DNA from: Heterocephalus glaber
Lineage: Eukaryota; Chordata; Mammalia; Rodentia; Bathyergidae
Direction: 5' to 3'
Length of the DNA stretch: 64,000 nt
Assembly (NCBI RefSeq): GCF_000247695.1
Contig: NW_004624848.1
Coordinates: 19,325-83,324 of the forward strand
Positions 49,301-51,594 of this stretch are shown in pieces. Position numbers and translations under genes: made by a program. Within the stretch, counting starts at the first letter, position 1; each line of letters starts with the position of its first letter. The notes beneath the pieces were generated by a model, which worked only from the letters and a program-made list of their open reading frames with translations, had not been told where the DNA came from and ran no database searches.

Positions 49301-51170
49301 TTCTACTTCCTGCAACCATTTCAGTTGTTGGGGCCTTCTCTGTCCCCCTGCTACTCTGAATCGCCAGCATTTCGAGAGAGAAGTGGACGGTAGGGTGCAG
49401 AACACCGCTTTACCATAGTTTTTTTTTTTTTTAAAGATCATATAGTATTCAGTTATTTCAGCAAGGTGTTATTTTTTAAAGAAATATTTACAGTTCTTCA
49501 AATCAAAGAAAATTGTACCTTTAGCTCACTAGTTAGATAGCATGGTTACTCTTGAATTATTGCCACTAGTTAGAGGCCGTGATCCGAACTGAGGCGTGCC
49601 AACAATATAATCTGACTGAGACAGAGAAGTGAAAAATTGGGGCCTTGAGAAAAAAATTGGGGTCTTGAGAAAAGTAAAAATGTGGGGCTTGAGTTGTTGC
49701 TCAGTGGTAGAGCATTCGTGTAGTGGGCATGAGACCCTGGGCTCGATCATCAGCACAAAGAAATAAAGTTTATTGTCATCCAATAAGAGACTGTACAGTG
49801 TAGCTATCAGGGAGACTCAATCCAGGTGGCAAGGAGCCCAAGGATGTGTAGTATAGGATGTTTACAGAGCAAAAATGGCAAAGTTCTTGAATCTTTACGA
49901 TTATTACAATGAGGCATCCTGCACAGCAGTGGATGGATTAAAAGTGGTCACTGTAACATTTTAGGAGGATGATTCACATTTCATTTTTGATTACCAGAGG
50001 CATTTACAAGAAATAACCAGTTTAGATTCCTTTTGGTTCAAGTTCTGCACAGGTGCCCTACGGCTGGGGAATTTTAAGTGCGGTCTTCGTCCTACTCTAT
50101 CTTCGCAGAGGTTTAACGCCTTCATGTAGGGCCTTAACAAGCCTGCAACACCCAAGGCCGAAGCAGCTCCTCCTGGGGGTGCATCCATGTGGCTCATGGA
50201 ATACTAACAGTACTGTATATGCTTTTGTCCTCCACAAATACTGGTATATCTCCCAAGGGGTGATTGACCTTGTTATTTTACGTTACTGATCAAAAATGTA
50301 TTTTGCTAGCTCTGAGAAATTCAAGGTCTTTTATAAATTTGTGTTTTCGAGGTTTCAGCAATTTGAACAAAACCCCAACTGAATACTACTTCCCCAGGAA
50401 TTCATGTTGGTTAGCAGCCTTACTTGCTGGGTTTATAAGGTCAGGCCTTAGAAGGTTGTTGCTTGAATGATAGCTAAGTTATAACTACACATTGTTTTCC
50501 TTCTTAGGAGGTCTCACTTTTCTTCCCTAGTTTTAGTAAACAAAAGAAAGAGGAACTTTACATGTAGTGCTTATCATCTGCCCTATGCTTGAAGCTTTCT
50601 AAGGGTTTTTTTTAGTTAATTGTCCCAAATTCTTACAGTATAGGTACAGTCATCAAACTCTTTTACAAAGGGAGCAAACTGAGGCATGGAGGGGTTAGGA
50701 AATATTCTGACCCTTACGAAATTGGTGAATGTGGTATCCAGGTTCGAACCTGGGAAATCTAGCTCCAGAACCCTATTCTGAATTTCTACACTTTTCTGTC
50801 TCCAGGCCACAACCTGGGCAGGTTTGTCGGGCTGAAGCACTTGCTGTAGGCCCAGCCACCGCTTTCCTGAAATCCCAGAGAAGGGTGGATTCGTTTTAGG
50901 AATGGCTGTTTTAAGCAAACGATCGGAGTGTACCACCAGCCCGCATCCTGCGCTCGGCCCACTTTGCTCCCTAGGCAGAGCGGTCAGCCTGGCCGGCCCG
51001 GCCCTCGGCCTGGCCCTGGGCTCACTTACCGCAGTTCTCCTCGTCGGCCCGGTTCCCGCAGTCGTCCACGCCGTTGCAGTGCAGCTGCTGGGGCAGGCAG
51101 GTGGTGACGTTCCCGCAGGGGAAGAAGCCCACGGGACACTTGGCGGCCTCCAGCGCGCGCCCGCGGGAGA
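1340..51170 (-). CDS. RXFP1: RXFP1 relaxin receptor, partial gene: 13 coding exons (LDLa to LRR10)
   Basis: RXFP1 (LGR7) is a plasma-membrane G-protein-coupled receptor for relaxin that signals mainly through Gs and cAMP. Its ectodomain is one LDLa module, a linker and ten LRRs. Seen here on the minus strand, in the right order: LDLa 51170-51030, linker 40064-39966, LRR cap 36412-36307, LRR1 30555-30484, LRR2 27735-27664, LRR3 24965-24894, LRR4 24806-24735, LRR5 24153-24079, LRR6 13009-12938, LRR7 10010-9939, LRR8 6566-6495, LRR9 2584-2513, LRR10 1411-1340. All introns are GT-AG, phases agree at every junction, and there are no stops. Identity to human RXFP1, judged by eye from memory, is high and clearly closer than to RXFP2 (for example LRR3 reads [18 protein letters not shown]). 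The signal-peptide exon and the transmembrane exons are not in view. Introns range from 87 bp to about 11 kb. Confidence 0.96.
2211..2231. repeat. (TTCC)n short tandem repeat
   Basis: Five TTCC units in a pyrimidine-rich stretch. Confidence 0.9.
2272..2466 (-). mobile_element. B1-dID SINE
   Basis: ID half in reverse (TGATTGATCCCAGGGCCTCA ... ACTGAGCTATACCTCCAG) followed by a reversed B1 half (TTTTGAGACAGTCTCA ... GGCATGTGTCATAATGCC). Confidence 0.85.
2513..2584 (-). CDS. RXFP1: RXFP1 exon: LRR9
   Basis: A 72-bp LRR exon (acceptor AAAACAG, donor CT|GTAAGTATAC). It begins [20 protein letters not shown] and ends LKSL. The sequon NIS corresponds to human N325 (NLS). A minus-strand B1-dID SINE ends about 45 bp past its donor. 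Confidence 0.96.
2690..3330 (+). mobile_element. L1 ORF2 C-terminal fragment
   Basis: Plus-strand L1 ORF2 sequence, recognisable from CAACAGAGTGAAAAGACAAC, CAGAATGGGAGGAAATGTTT and TTTCTCAAAAGAAGACACAC. Several stops; not functional. Confidence 0.85.
3423..3608 (-). mobile_element. B1-dID SINE
   Basis: Reversed ID half (GGGCCTTTGGACTGAGCTAC) then reversed B1 half (GAGACAGGATCTTGCTATGT, CAGAGTGCTGGGAATACA). Confidence 0.85.
4245..4595 (+). mobile_element. MaLR-like solo LTR nested in L1
   Basis: Begins TGTGGTTTAAATGTCCACTC, contains GTTAAGAGGTGGGACCTTTA and ends with CCAGTCTGTGGTACTCTGTG...GACTGATACA, the usual layout of a mammalian MaLR LTR. Confidence 0.75.
5631..5937 (+). mobile_element. 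Tigger/pogo-like DNA transposon nested in L1
   Basis: The 3' part (TAGATTAGGTGTATTAAGTG, GACATCGTCAGTTTATAATG, GTAAGTCAAGGAACACCTGT) matches the terminal region of a non-autonomous pogo/Tigger-class element as I remember it. L1 sequence resumes directly after it. Confidence 0.6.
6495..6566 (-). CDS. RXFP1: RXFP1 exon: LRR8
   Basis: A 72-bp LRR exon (acceptor TTTCCGCAG, donor TT|GTAAGAC). It begins [20 protein letters not shown] and ends LSQL; human has PPLIFKDL. The first Asp (human D279, ligand contact) is conserved. The donor lies about 25 bp from the A-rich end of an antisense L1. Confidence 0.96.
6890..7190 (-). mobile_element. L1 3' end fragment
   Basis: Contains the reversed L1 3' region, with a pyrimidine-rich tract near 6990-7030 and TTTCTCATATAAGAGAAATC near 7120-7145, which mirrors the plus-strand L1 ends at 9600 and 53200. 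Confidence 0.65.
7191..8147. other. RXFP1 intron, no gene seen
   Basis: Between the L1 3' end fragment and the next SINE I see no exon, RNA gene or recognisable repeat. Two short overlapping plus-strand frames near 7640-7840 lack splice or homology support. Confidence 0.5.
8148..8345 (-). mobile_element. B1-dID SINE
   Basis: Reversed ID half (ACTGGGGATTGAATTCAGGT, TGAGCTACATCCCCAGCCC) and reversed B1 half (CTTGCCCAGGCTGGCTTGAA, GTGCTGGGATTGCAGACGTG). Confidence 0.9.
8372..8462 (-). mobile_element. Diverged ID-like SINE fragment
   Basis: CATGGAACCCAGGGCCTTGC followed by a degraded A-box side, directly after the B1-dID. Confidence 0.55.
9284..9366 (-). mobile_element. ID SINE with target-site duplication
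   Basis: GTACTGGGGATCAAACTTGG ... CCACTGAGCTAAATCCCCAG. Flanked by direct repeats TTCAAATATTTATTT at about 9267 and 9367. Confidence 0.92.
9470..9895 (+). mobile_element. L1 3' end
   Basis: ORF2 tail and 3' UTR: AGTGAAATAAATCAGACACG, AAATATAAATAAAGAGCAAA, then a purine-rich tract and AGATGTGTTCTGCACATATA before an A-rich end. Confidence 0.85.
9939..10010 (-). CDS. RXFP1: RXFP1 exon: LRR7
   Basis: A 72-bp LRR exon (acceptor ACTTTCAG, donor TT|GTAAGTTTG). It begins [20 protein letters not shown] and ends LDEL. Against human, Met-Arg is Leu-Arg and APLQ is AHLQ. The closing Glu (human E277) is one of the acidic residues reported to bind relaxin arginines. A plus-strand L1 3' end stops only about 45 bp beyond its donor side. 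Confidence 0.96.
10505..10602 (-). mobile_element. ID-like SINE with TG-rich head
   Basis: TGAATCTGAGGCCTCATGCA ... GTGAGCCACACCTCCAGCCC after a (TG) tract: a diverged ID in reverse. Confidence 0.65.
11461..11565 (+). mobile_element. ID SINE with (GA)n tail
   Basis: GGGCCAGGGATTTAGCTCAG ... TGAGTTCAATCTCTGGTAC, A-tail, then about ten GA units. Confidence 0.9.
12250..12782 (+). mobile_element. ERV-type LTR, copy 1
   Basis: The 3' portion CCTGGGTCTTTGGATCTCTA, TTCTGAGGGCTTCTG, GAAACTTTGATTAATTAAAT and TTTCTCTTGTTAACCTGACT ending TTATTACAG resembles an LTR R/U5 end. It aligns by eye with the end of the copy at 41800-42440. No internal retroviral genes are seen. Confidence 0.6.
12938..13009 (-). 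CDS. RXFP1: RXFP1 exon: LRR6
   Basis: A 72-bp LRR exon (acceptor ATGTTCCAG, donor TT|GTAAGTA), after an intron of about 11 kb. It begins [20 protein letters not shown] and ends LTVL. Asp and Glu at the start (human D231 and E233, reported contacts for relaxin B-chain arginines) are kept. The sequon NMT (human N264) is kept, but the second human sequon, SNLT (N272), is SDLT here and is lost. Confidence 0.95.
13190..13231. repeat. (TA)n-rich low-complexity tract
   Basis: Imperfect TATA/ATAT run just upstream of position 13235. Confidence 0.8.
13549..13641 (-). mobile_element. ID SINE
   Basis: T-tract, GGGGGATCAAACTTGAGTCC, ACCACTGAGCTAAATCCCTG. Flanked by direct repeats close to CCAGAAAAGAATTCTT / CCAGAAGAGAATTCTT. 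Confidence 0.92.
14378..14466 (-). mobile_element. Diverged ID SINE
   Basis: GTGCTGGAGTGCACATTCAG ... TTCGGCTACATCCTCAGCCC. Confidence 0.75.
14872..14909. repeat. (GA)n microsatellite
   Basis: About 19 uninterrupted GA units. Confidence 0.97.
15205..15286 (+). mobile_element. ID SINE
   Basis: GGGCCGGGGATTTAGCTCAG ... CTGAGTTTGATTCCCAAGAC. Pol III A and B boxes are recognisable. Confidence 0.92.
15290..16780. other. RXFP1 intron, mostly unique sequence
   Basis: No exon, ORF with support or clear repeat in this stretch, apart from a short (ATT)n-like run near 16437-16456. Confidence 0.5.
16788..16876 (-). mobile_element. ID SINE after a (CT)n run
   Basis: T-tract, ACCAGGGATCGAACTTGGGT, CCTCTGAGCTAAACCCCGGC. 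Confidence 0.92.
16990..17372 (+). mobile_element. MaLR-like LTR
   Basis: 3' signature CCTCTAAAACTGTGAGCCAA, TATCAGGTATTTTGTTCCTG and GAAGCTGACTAAC, shared with copies at 20478, 25618, 31503, 40310 and 58490. Confidence 0.7.
17840..18400 (-). mobile_element. L1 ORF2 3' fragment
   Basis: Complement of L1 text: TCCATGTTGTTGCAAATGGC, GTTCCATTTCTTGGCTGTTG, CATAGTGTTTTCCATAATGG. Minus-strand translation contains [16 protein letters not shown] L1 ORF2 C-terminal motifs. Confidence 0.85.
18447..18690 (+). mobile_element. B1-dID SINE
   Basis: CCTGTAATCCCAGCACTCTG, GACCTTGTCCCCAAACAAAA, A-rich linker, then ID half (GGATATGCCTCAGTGTGAAG, GATTCAATCCTCCATGTC). Confidence 0.88.
18880..19170 (+). mobile_element. 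L1 3' UTR, two similar blocks in series
   Basis: A purine-rich tract followed by GAGATGTGTTATGCACATGC (about 18940), then a second purine-rich tract and ATTATGTGCATGCATTAGCT (about 19100). Each looks like the end of this L1 family. Confidence 0.75.
19193..19316 (+). mobile_element. ID SINE with (GA)n tail
   Basis: AGCTGAGGATATCGCTCAGT ... GTGGGTTCACTTCCCAGCAT, then about 18 GA units. Confidence 0.88.
19420..19555 (+). mobile_element. L1 3' end fragment
   Basis: Purine tract, TTAAGATGTGTTAGGTACAT, CATGATGAATGTAATCATTA and an A-rich tail. Confidence 0.75.
19560..20440 (-). mobile_element. Possible old L1 fragment
   Basis: T-rich text with long runs that resemble the complement of old L1 3' sequence (for example TTGGAAAATTCTTGGTGATT). 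Family and boundaries are uncertain. Confidence 0.35.
20478..20828 (+). mobile_element. MaLR-like LTR
   Basis: Starts GTTATGGTTTGGATAGTGTC and ends GTAATGGGAAGCTGACTAAC, with CCATGAGCCAAAGAAACC in between: nearly a full copy. Confidence 0.8.
22116..22201 (+). mobile_element. ID SINE
   Basis: GGATTTAGCTCCGTGG (A box) and GAGTTCGATCCCCGGTACC (B box) are close to intact. Direct repeats near AAAAGTGGAAT on both sides. Confidence 0.93.
22238..22324 (+). mobile_element. ID SINE
   Basis: GCGCTGGGGATGTAGCTCAG ... CTGAGTTCGATCCCCAGTG with flanking TACATATGGA repeats. Confidence 0.93.
22465..22548 (-). mobile_element. ID SINE
   Basis: GGTACCAGGGATCGAACTCA ... CACTGAGCTAAATCCCCGGC. Flanking ACTCTCTTTT repeats. 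Confidence 0.93.
22576..22765 (+). mobile_element. B1-dID SINE
   Basis: CATGCTTGGTAGCACATGCT, CTCTGGGAGGTTGAAGCAGG, then ID half GGTTTGTAGCTCAGTGGGAA. Confidence 0.9.
22770..23768. other. RXFP1 intron, AT-rich, no gene seen
   Basis: No exon or clear repeat recognised. A minus-strand open frame reaching into the SINE at 23770 is not coding. Confidence 0.5.
23772..23968 (+). mobile_element. B1-dID SINE
   Basis: CAATCCCAGCACTCTGGGAG, GCAAGTTCGAGTCCAGCCTG, A-rich linker, GGGCTGGGGATGTAGCTCAG, GGGCTCAATCCCCAGTGCC. One of the best-preserved composites in the window; it lies about 110 bp from the LRR5 exon donor. Confidence 0.95.
24079..24153 (-). CDS. RXFP1: RXFP1 exon: LRR5 (75 bp)
   Basis: The only LRR exon that is 75 bp rather than 72 bp, encoding a 25-residue repeat as in human RXFP1. 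Acceptor TTCTCAG, donor CT|GTAAGTTA. It reads [20 protein letters not shown] and ends RLHWL; human has TRLPDKPL where this has THLPHEPL. The VLMNN start (part of the hydrophobic ligand pocket) is conserved. Confidence 0.96.
24735..24806 (-). CDS. RXFP1: RXFP1 exon: LRR4
   Basis: A 72-bp LRR exon (acceptor GGCTGGCAG, donor TT|GTAAGTAC). It begins [20 protein letters not shown] and ends LILL. Compared with human, SPPTF is SPLTF. The Ile that pairs with the LRR3 Trp in the reported relaxin-binding pocket (human I182) is kept. LRR3, LRR4 and LRR5 exons sit within 900 bp, the densest exon cluster in the window. Confidence 0.96.
24807..24893 (-). other. 87-bp RXFP1 intron between LRR3 and LRR4
   Basis: Shortest intron in the window: donor GTATGTTTC, acceptor CTGGCTGGCAG, with a T-rich tract before it. 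Length is a multiple of three, but reading through it meets TGA after 20 codons, so retention would truncate the receptor. Confidence 0.95.
24894..24965 (-). CDS. RXFP1: RXFP1 exon: LRR3
   Basis: A 72-bp LRR exon (acceptor CTTTTCTAG, donor CT|GTATGTTTC). It begins [20 protein letters not shown] and ends LEWL; the only difference from human that I recall is Lys to Glu before PGVF. The Trp near the end (human W180), part of the hydrophobic pocket reported to receive relaxin IleB20, is kept. Only 87 bp of intron separates it from the LRR4 exon. Confidence 0.96.
25150..25480. mobile_element. Possible LTR-like segment
   Basis: Contains CACTATAAATAAAGAGCACG, a TATA/poly-A-like stretch, in a moderately GC-rich block unlike its flanks. 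No family recognised; a minus-strand open frame (25155-25469) covers it without homology. Confidence 0.3.
25618..25980 (+). mobile_element. MaLR-like LTR
   Basis: TTGGTTTGGATAAATGTGCC at the start; TTCTAAAACTGTGATCCAAA and GACAGAAAGCTGACTAACAC at the end. Confidence 0.8.
26475..27045 (+). mobile_element. Old L1 3' region
   Basis: GCTACCACTTCATATCCATT, ATGTGGAGAAACTGAACTCT, GTGAAATAAGCCAGACACAA, TTTATGATTCCATTTACATG: the usual L1 ORF2 end and 3' UTR order. Confidence 0.85.
27100..27178 (+). mobile_element. Diverged ID SINE
   Basis: GGCCGGTCGTGCAGCTCAGG ... CTAGGCTCGTCCCCAGCACC. Confidence 0.8.
27385..27545 (+). mobile_element. MIR SINE
   Basis: Order of motifs follows the MIR core: GGGGGAACTAATGCATAGAA, CAGCGATGCGACCCGGACTC, ACTCCAGCCTG. 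Confidence 0.5.
27664..27735 (-). CDS. RXFP1: RXFP1 exon: LRR2
   Basis: A 72-bp LRR exon (acceptor TTTTCACAG, donor CT|GTAAGTACC), phase 2. It begins [20 protein letters not shown] and ends LNKL. The motif YLQNN-I-S-S-YAFRGL is shared with human RXFP1 LRR2 and distinguishes it from RXFP2. The open frame continues through the acceptor into intron on the 5' side; that part is not coding. Confidence 0.96.
27740..29890. other. RXFP1 intron, AT-rich, no gene seen
   Basis: Unique-looking AT-rich sequence with no supported exon. Several short frames (28341, 28802, 28987) show no homology or splice support. Confidence 0.5.
29893..30215 (+). mobile_element. hAT-like non-autonomous DNA transposon
   Basis: Starts CAGTGGTCCCCAACCTTTTT and GGTTTCATGGAAGACATTTT, with GCAGTTCACAGTAGGGTTTG and AACAGGCCATTGACCCC later. 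I recognise an ancient mammalian hAT (MER/Charlie-type) repeat; subfamily not assigned. It ends about 270 bp from the LRR1 exon. Confidence 0.75.
30484..30555 (-). CDS. RXFP1: RXFP1 exon: LRR1
   Basis: A 72-bp single-repeat exon, phase 2 on both sides (acceptor CTATTTTAG, donor CT|GTAAGAA). It reads [20 protein letters not shown] and then LQKL. Human has DC where this has NA, so a cysteine present in human LRR1 is absent here. The LxxNxIxxLPxxxF pattern of the repeat is intact. Confidence 0.95.
30560..31500. other. RXFP1 intron, AT-rich, no gene seen
   Basis: AT-rich with a TATTT/ATTTCT-rich stretch at about 30810-30890. No exon other than LRR1 at its edge. Confidence 0.5.
31503..31920 (+). 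mobile_element. MaLR-like LTR
   Basis: GCTATGGCTTGTGTCTAGAT, CCCCCCAAAGCCTCATGTGG at the start and CAAGTATTTTGTCTCAGCAA...GTAACTAAGAGA at the end; (TTGCTTGC)-like internal repeat at about 31720-31745. Confidence 0.78.
32424..32441. repeat. (ATTC)n short tandem repeat
   Basis: Four ATTC units. Confidence 0.85.
32610..32758 (+). mobile_element. L1 3' end fragment
   Basis: GGAGGAGGAGGGATGGGGGA, TGTACATGTAACTACTCCCA, GTAAACTGCATGCACTAAAA and an A-rich tail. Confidence 0.8.
32760..33800. other. RXFP1 intron, no gene seen
   Basis: AT-rich; no exon recognised. A weak MIR-like stretch may lie at 33120-33230 but I would not rely on it. Confidence 0.45.
33808..33888 (-). mobile_element. Diverged ID SINE
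   Basis: T-tract, AGTGAATAAACCCAGTACTT, CACTGAGCTACACTCGCAGG. Confidence 0.82.
34180..34382 (-). mobile_element. B1-dID SINE
   Basis: GCACTGGGCATTGAATTTGG, reversed ID; then reversed B1 (CTCAAACTTGCCATCTTCCT, TTGATTACAGACATACGTCA). Confidence 0.85.
34430..34506. repeat. (TATG)n/(TCTG)n low-complexity tract
   Basis: Alternating ATGTATATATGTATGTCTGT-type units then repeated CTGT units. Confidence 0.85.
34722..34808 (-). mobile_element. ID SINE, first of a tandem pair
   Basis: T-tract, GGGGATCGAACTCAGGACCT, CACTGAGCTAAATCCCCAGC. Flanked by near-identical AGGATC-GGGTATTTTT copies. Confidence 0.94.
34818..34914 (-). mobile_element. ID SINE, second of a tandem pair
   Basis: TATGGGGGATCAAACTTGGG, CACTGAGCTAAATCCCCGGC; followed by TCAGGGTATTTTTTG, repeating the target sequence seen before it. 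Confidence 0.94.
35048..35206 (-). mobile_element. B1-type SINE (no ID half)
   Basis: GGCTCACTATGTAATTCAGG, CTGCCTCAGCCTTCTAAATG, GCTGGGATTACAGGTGTGTG: reversed B1 with an internal duplication of the GGCTCGAACT motif. Confidence 0.88.
35210..36300. other. RXFP1 intron, no gene seen
   Basis: Mostly unique AT-rich sequence; a faint MIR-like stretch at about 36090-36190. The LRR-cap exon follows at 36307. Confidence 0.45.
36307..36412 (-). CDS. RXFP1: RXFP1 exon: LRR N-terminal cap
   Basis: The 106-bp exon (acceptor CTCTGCACAG, donor AT|GTAAGTAG) encodes the cysteine-rich cap before LRR1: [20 protein letters not shown], then a run ending [11 protein letters not shown] with a split Met. The human cap has Cys-x-Cys where this copy has Cys-Cys-x-Cys, so it holds one cysteine more than expected. 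The N-glycosylation sequon NVT (human N127) is kept. An unrelated plus-strand reading frame overlaps this exon and is a shadow. Confidence 0.95.
36413..37818. other. RXFP1 intron, no gene seen
   Basis: No repeat family recognised with confidence and no supported exon besides the one ending at 36412. Confidence 0.45.
37822..37912 (-). mobile_element. ID SINE
   Basis: GAGGATCAAGCTTGGGGCCT ... CCCTGAGCTACGTCCCTAGC. Confidence 0.85.
38925..39007 (-). mobile_element. Recent ID SINE with perfect 16-bp target-site duplication
   Basis: GATACCGGGGATCGAACTCG ... CCACTGAGCTAAATCCCCAG. The direct repeat AAATCAATATACAATA occurs at 38892-38907 and 39008-39023 without a mismatch. Confidence 0.96.
39024..39960. 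other. RXFP1 intron, no gene seen
   Basis: AT-rich sequence next to the linker exon; nothing else recognised. Confidence 0.45.
39966..40064 (-). CDS. RXFP1: RXFP1 exon: LDLa-LRR linker
   Basis: The 99-bp exon (acceptor TTCTTTAG, donor T|GTAAGTG) encodes the linker, which helps bind relaxin and positions the LDLa module for activation. It starts [18 protein letters not shown] and ends at SEC, followed by a Leu codon split with the next exon. Human has Phe where this sequence has Leu after SLQ. The rest of the first 18 residues matches human as I remember it; the C-terminal half ([15 protein letters not shown]) is more divergent. Phase fits the LDLa exon upstream (G|GG = Gly) and the LRR-cap exon downstream (T|TG = Leu). 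Confidence 0.95.
40310..40600 (+). mobile_element. MaLR-like LTR
   Basis: AACCTCCAAAACTGTGAGCT, GAAATAAACCTTTTTGCTGT and GACAGAAAACTGATCAACAC at the 3' end. Confidence 0.75.
41150..41410 (+). mobile_element. ERV-type LTR 3' part
   Basis: CACTAAAGCTTACTCTTATT followed by CTGGGTGTCCTGCTCAATTC resembles an LTR with its AATAAA-like region and R/U5 end. The minus-strand open frame across it (40862-41338) is a chance frame. Confidence 0.45.
41800..42440 (+). mobile_element. ERV-type LTR, copy 2
   Basis: Shares the 3' end with the element at 12250-12782: CCTGGGTCTTTGGACCTTTA, TTTCTGAAGGCTCCCTTG, AAAACTTTGATTAAATGAAC, CCCTTCTCTTGTTAGCTTGT. No internal genes visible. Confidence 0.6.
42445..43300. 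other. RXFP1 intron, no gene seen
   Basis: No exon or known repeat recognised; short overlapping frames on both strands only. Confidence 0.45.
43308..43392 (-). mobile_element. Diverged ID SINE
   Basis: GTGGTGCTGGAGATAGAACC ... CACGGGGCTACATCTTTAGC. Confidence 0.8.
43395..44055. other. RXFP1 intron, no gene seen
   Basis: AT-rich, nothing recognised. Confidence 0.45.
44060..44240 (-). mobile_element. B1-dID SINE, degraded ID half
   Basis: TTGCAGTACTGGGGAATGAG, TCACTGAGCTACATGGACAC, then reversed B1 (AAATTGCCCAGACTGGGTTT, GGAGTGCTGGGAGCACCG). Confidence 0.85.
44630..44706 (+). mobile_element. Diverged ID SINE
   Basis: GTGAGAGCATGGCTTAGCAT, GGCCTGGGTTTGATCCCTAG. Confidence 0.75.
45366..45440 (-). 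mobile_element. Diverged ID SINE
   Basis: TTAGAGGTGCTGGGGATGGG, CCTTGCATGCTAGGCCAGTG, GGAGCTGTAGCCCTGAGC. Confidence 0.75.
45445..47960. other. RXFP1 intron, mostly unassigned
   Basis: A degraded reversed B1-like stretch lies at about 46025-46170 (TTTAGACACGGGGTCCTGCT). A GC-richer block at 46900-47420 has no assigned identity. No supported exon. Confidence 0.45.
47968..48250. mobile_element. LTR fragment plus adjacent repeat
   Basis: 47968-48060 looks like the start of a MaLR-like LTR (TAATTTGGATGTCTCCCCCC). 48060-48250 (TGTTGCTGAGACACAATACT, GGAATATCATGGCGGAGGCC) resembles another rodent interspersed repeat in the opposite sense. Confidence 0.5.
48255..49680. other. RXFP1 intron, no gene seen
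   Basis: No exon or confident repeat. Confidence 0.45.
49683..49763 (+). mobile_element. Diverged ID SINE
   Basis: GTGGGGCTTGAGTTGTTGCT, AGTGGTAGAGCATTCGTG, CCTGGGCTCGATCATCAGCA. Confidence 0.82.
49765..50558. other. RXFP1 intron, no gene seen
   Basis: Nothing recognised beyond short chance frames. Confidence 0.45.
50560..50785 (+). mobile_element. MIR SINE
   Basis: Nearly full motif order of MIR: GGAGCAAACTGAGGCATGGA, GGGGTTAGGAAATATTCTGA, CCAGGTTCGAACCTGGGAAA, TCTAGCTCCAGAACCCTATT. Confidence 0.85.
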
Positions 51171-51310
51171 CTGTGAGGGAGAGAGGGCGGGCGCTGGGTG
51201 AGGGAGCTCACAGGAGGCCAGCGCCGGCTGCCCGCGGCCTAGCCCTCAGCTTGGATACCGCTCTCACCTCTTCACTGCTCTCCTGACATCGCCTTCCGAG
51301 GCCTGCACCT
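50930..51310. promoter_or_regulatory. GC-rich, CpG-dense block around the LDLa exon
   Basis: A block of roughly 380 bp is markedly GC- and CpG-rich, including the LDLa exon and about 100-150 bp of intron on each side. The surrounding DNA is AT-rich. It could be an intragenic CpG island or alternative promoter, or the product of GC-biased gene conversion. I see no TATA box or initiator that decides between these. Confidence 0.5.
51030..51170 (-). CDS. RXFP1: RXFP1 exon: LDLa module
   Basis: The 141-bp exon (acceptor CCCTCACAG, donor G|GTAAGTGAG; starts with 2 nt and ends with 1 nt of split codons) encodes the LDLa module. Six cysteines are present in the contexts AKC, FPC, TTC, LHC, DDC and ENC. 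The calcium-binding acidic cluster DDC...ADEE is intact, and so is the sequon NVT at the position of the human N36 glycosylation site. The core CNGVDDCGN is identical to human. Oddities: the positions equal to LDLa residues 7, 9 and 17 are V, F and T instead of L, Y and K; about seven extra residues (SRGRALE) precede the module; the exon is about 72% GC with roughly 17 CpGs, unlike the other exons. The LDLa module is needed for RXFP1 activation rather than for high-affinity binding. Confidence 0.96.
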
Positions 51311-51404
51311 CTTAGGCTGCTCTTTCCAGGATTCCAGAGAACGCAGGCTCTGGCTCTCTGCTTTTATTCTTGCTGTGTTGTTTGGAAAGTTCTCACCATC
51401 CCTT

Positions 51405-51592
51405 CTTTATGCTGTACTAGGGATTGAGCCTAGGACCTTTGAACTAAGCGACATCCCCAACCCTTCTCATAGTTTTTATTTTTGCCAAGTTTCGCTAAGT
51501 CCCTAAATTGCCCAGGCTGAGTTTGAACTTTTGATTCTCCTGCTTCTGTCTTCTAAAGTACTGGGATTTTAGGTGCAGGGCACCATACCTCT
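51405..51592 (-). mobile_element. B1-dID SINE
   Basis: GTACTAGGGATTGAGCCTAG, reversed ID; AAATTGCCCAGGCTGAGTTT and GTACTGGGATTTTAGGTGCA, reversed B1. Confidence 0.87.
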
Positions 51593-51594
51593 CT

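Noticed and set aside
50902..51286. Plus-strand open frames across the GC-rich block
   Set aside because: They are antisense shadows of the LDLa exon; stops are rare here because of high GC.
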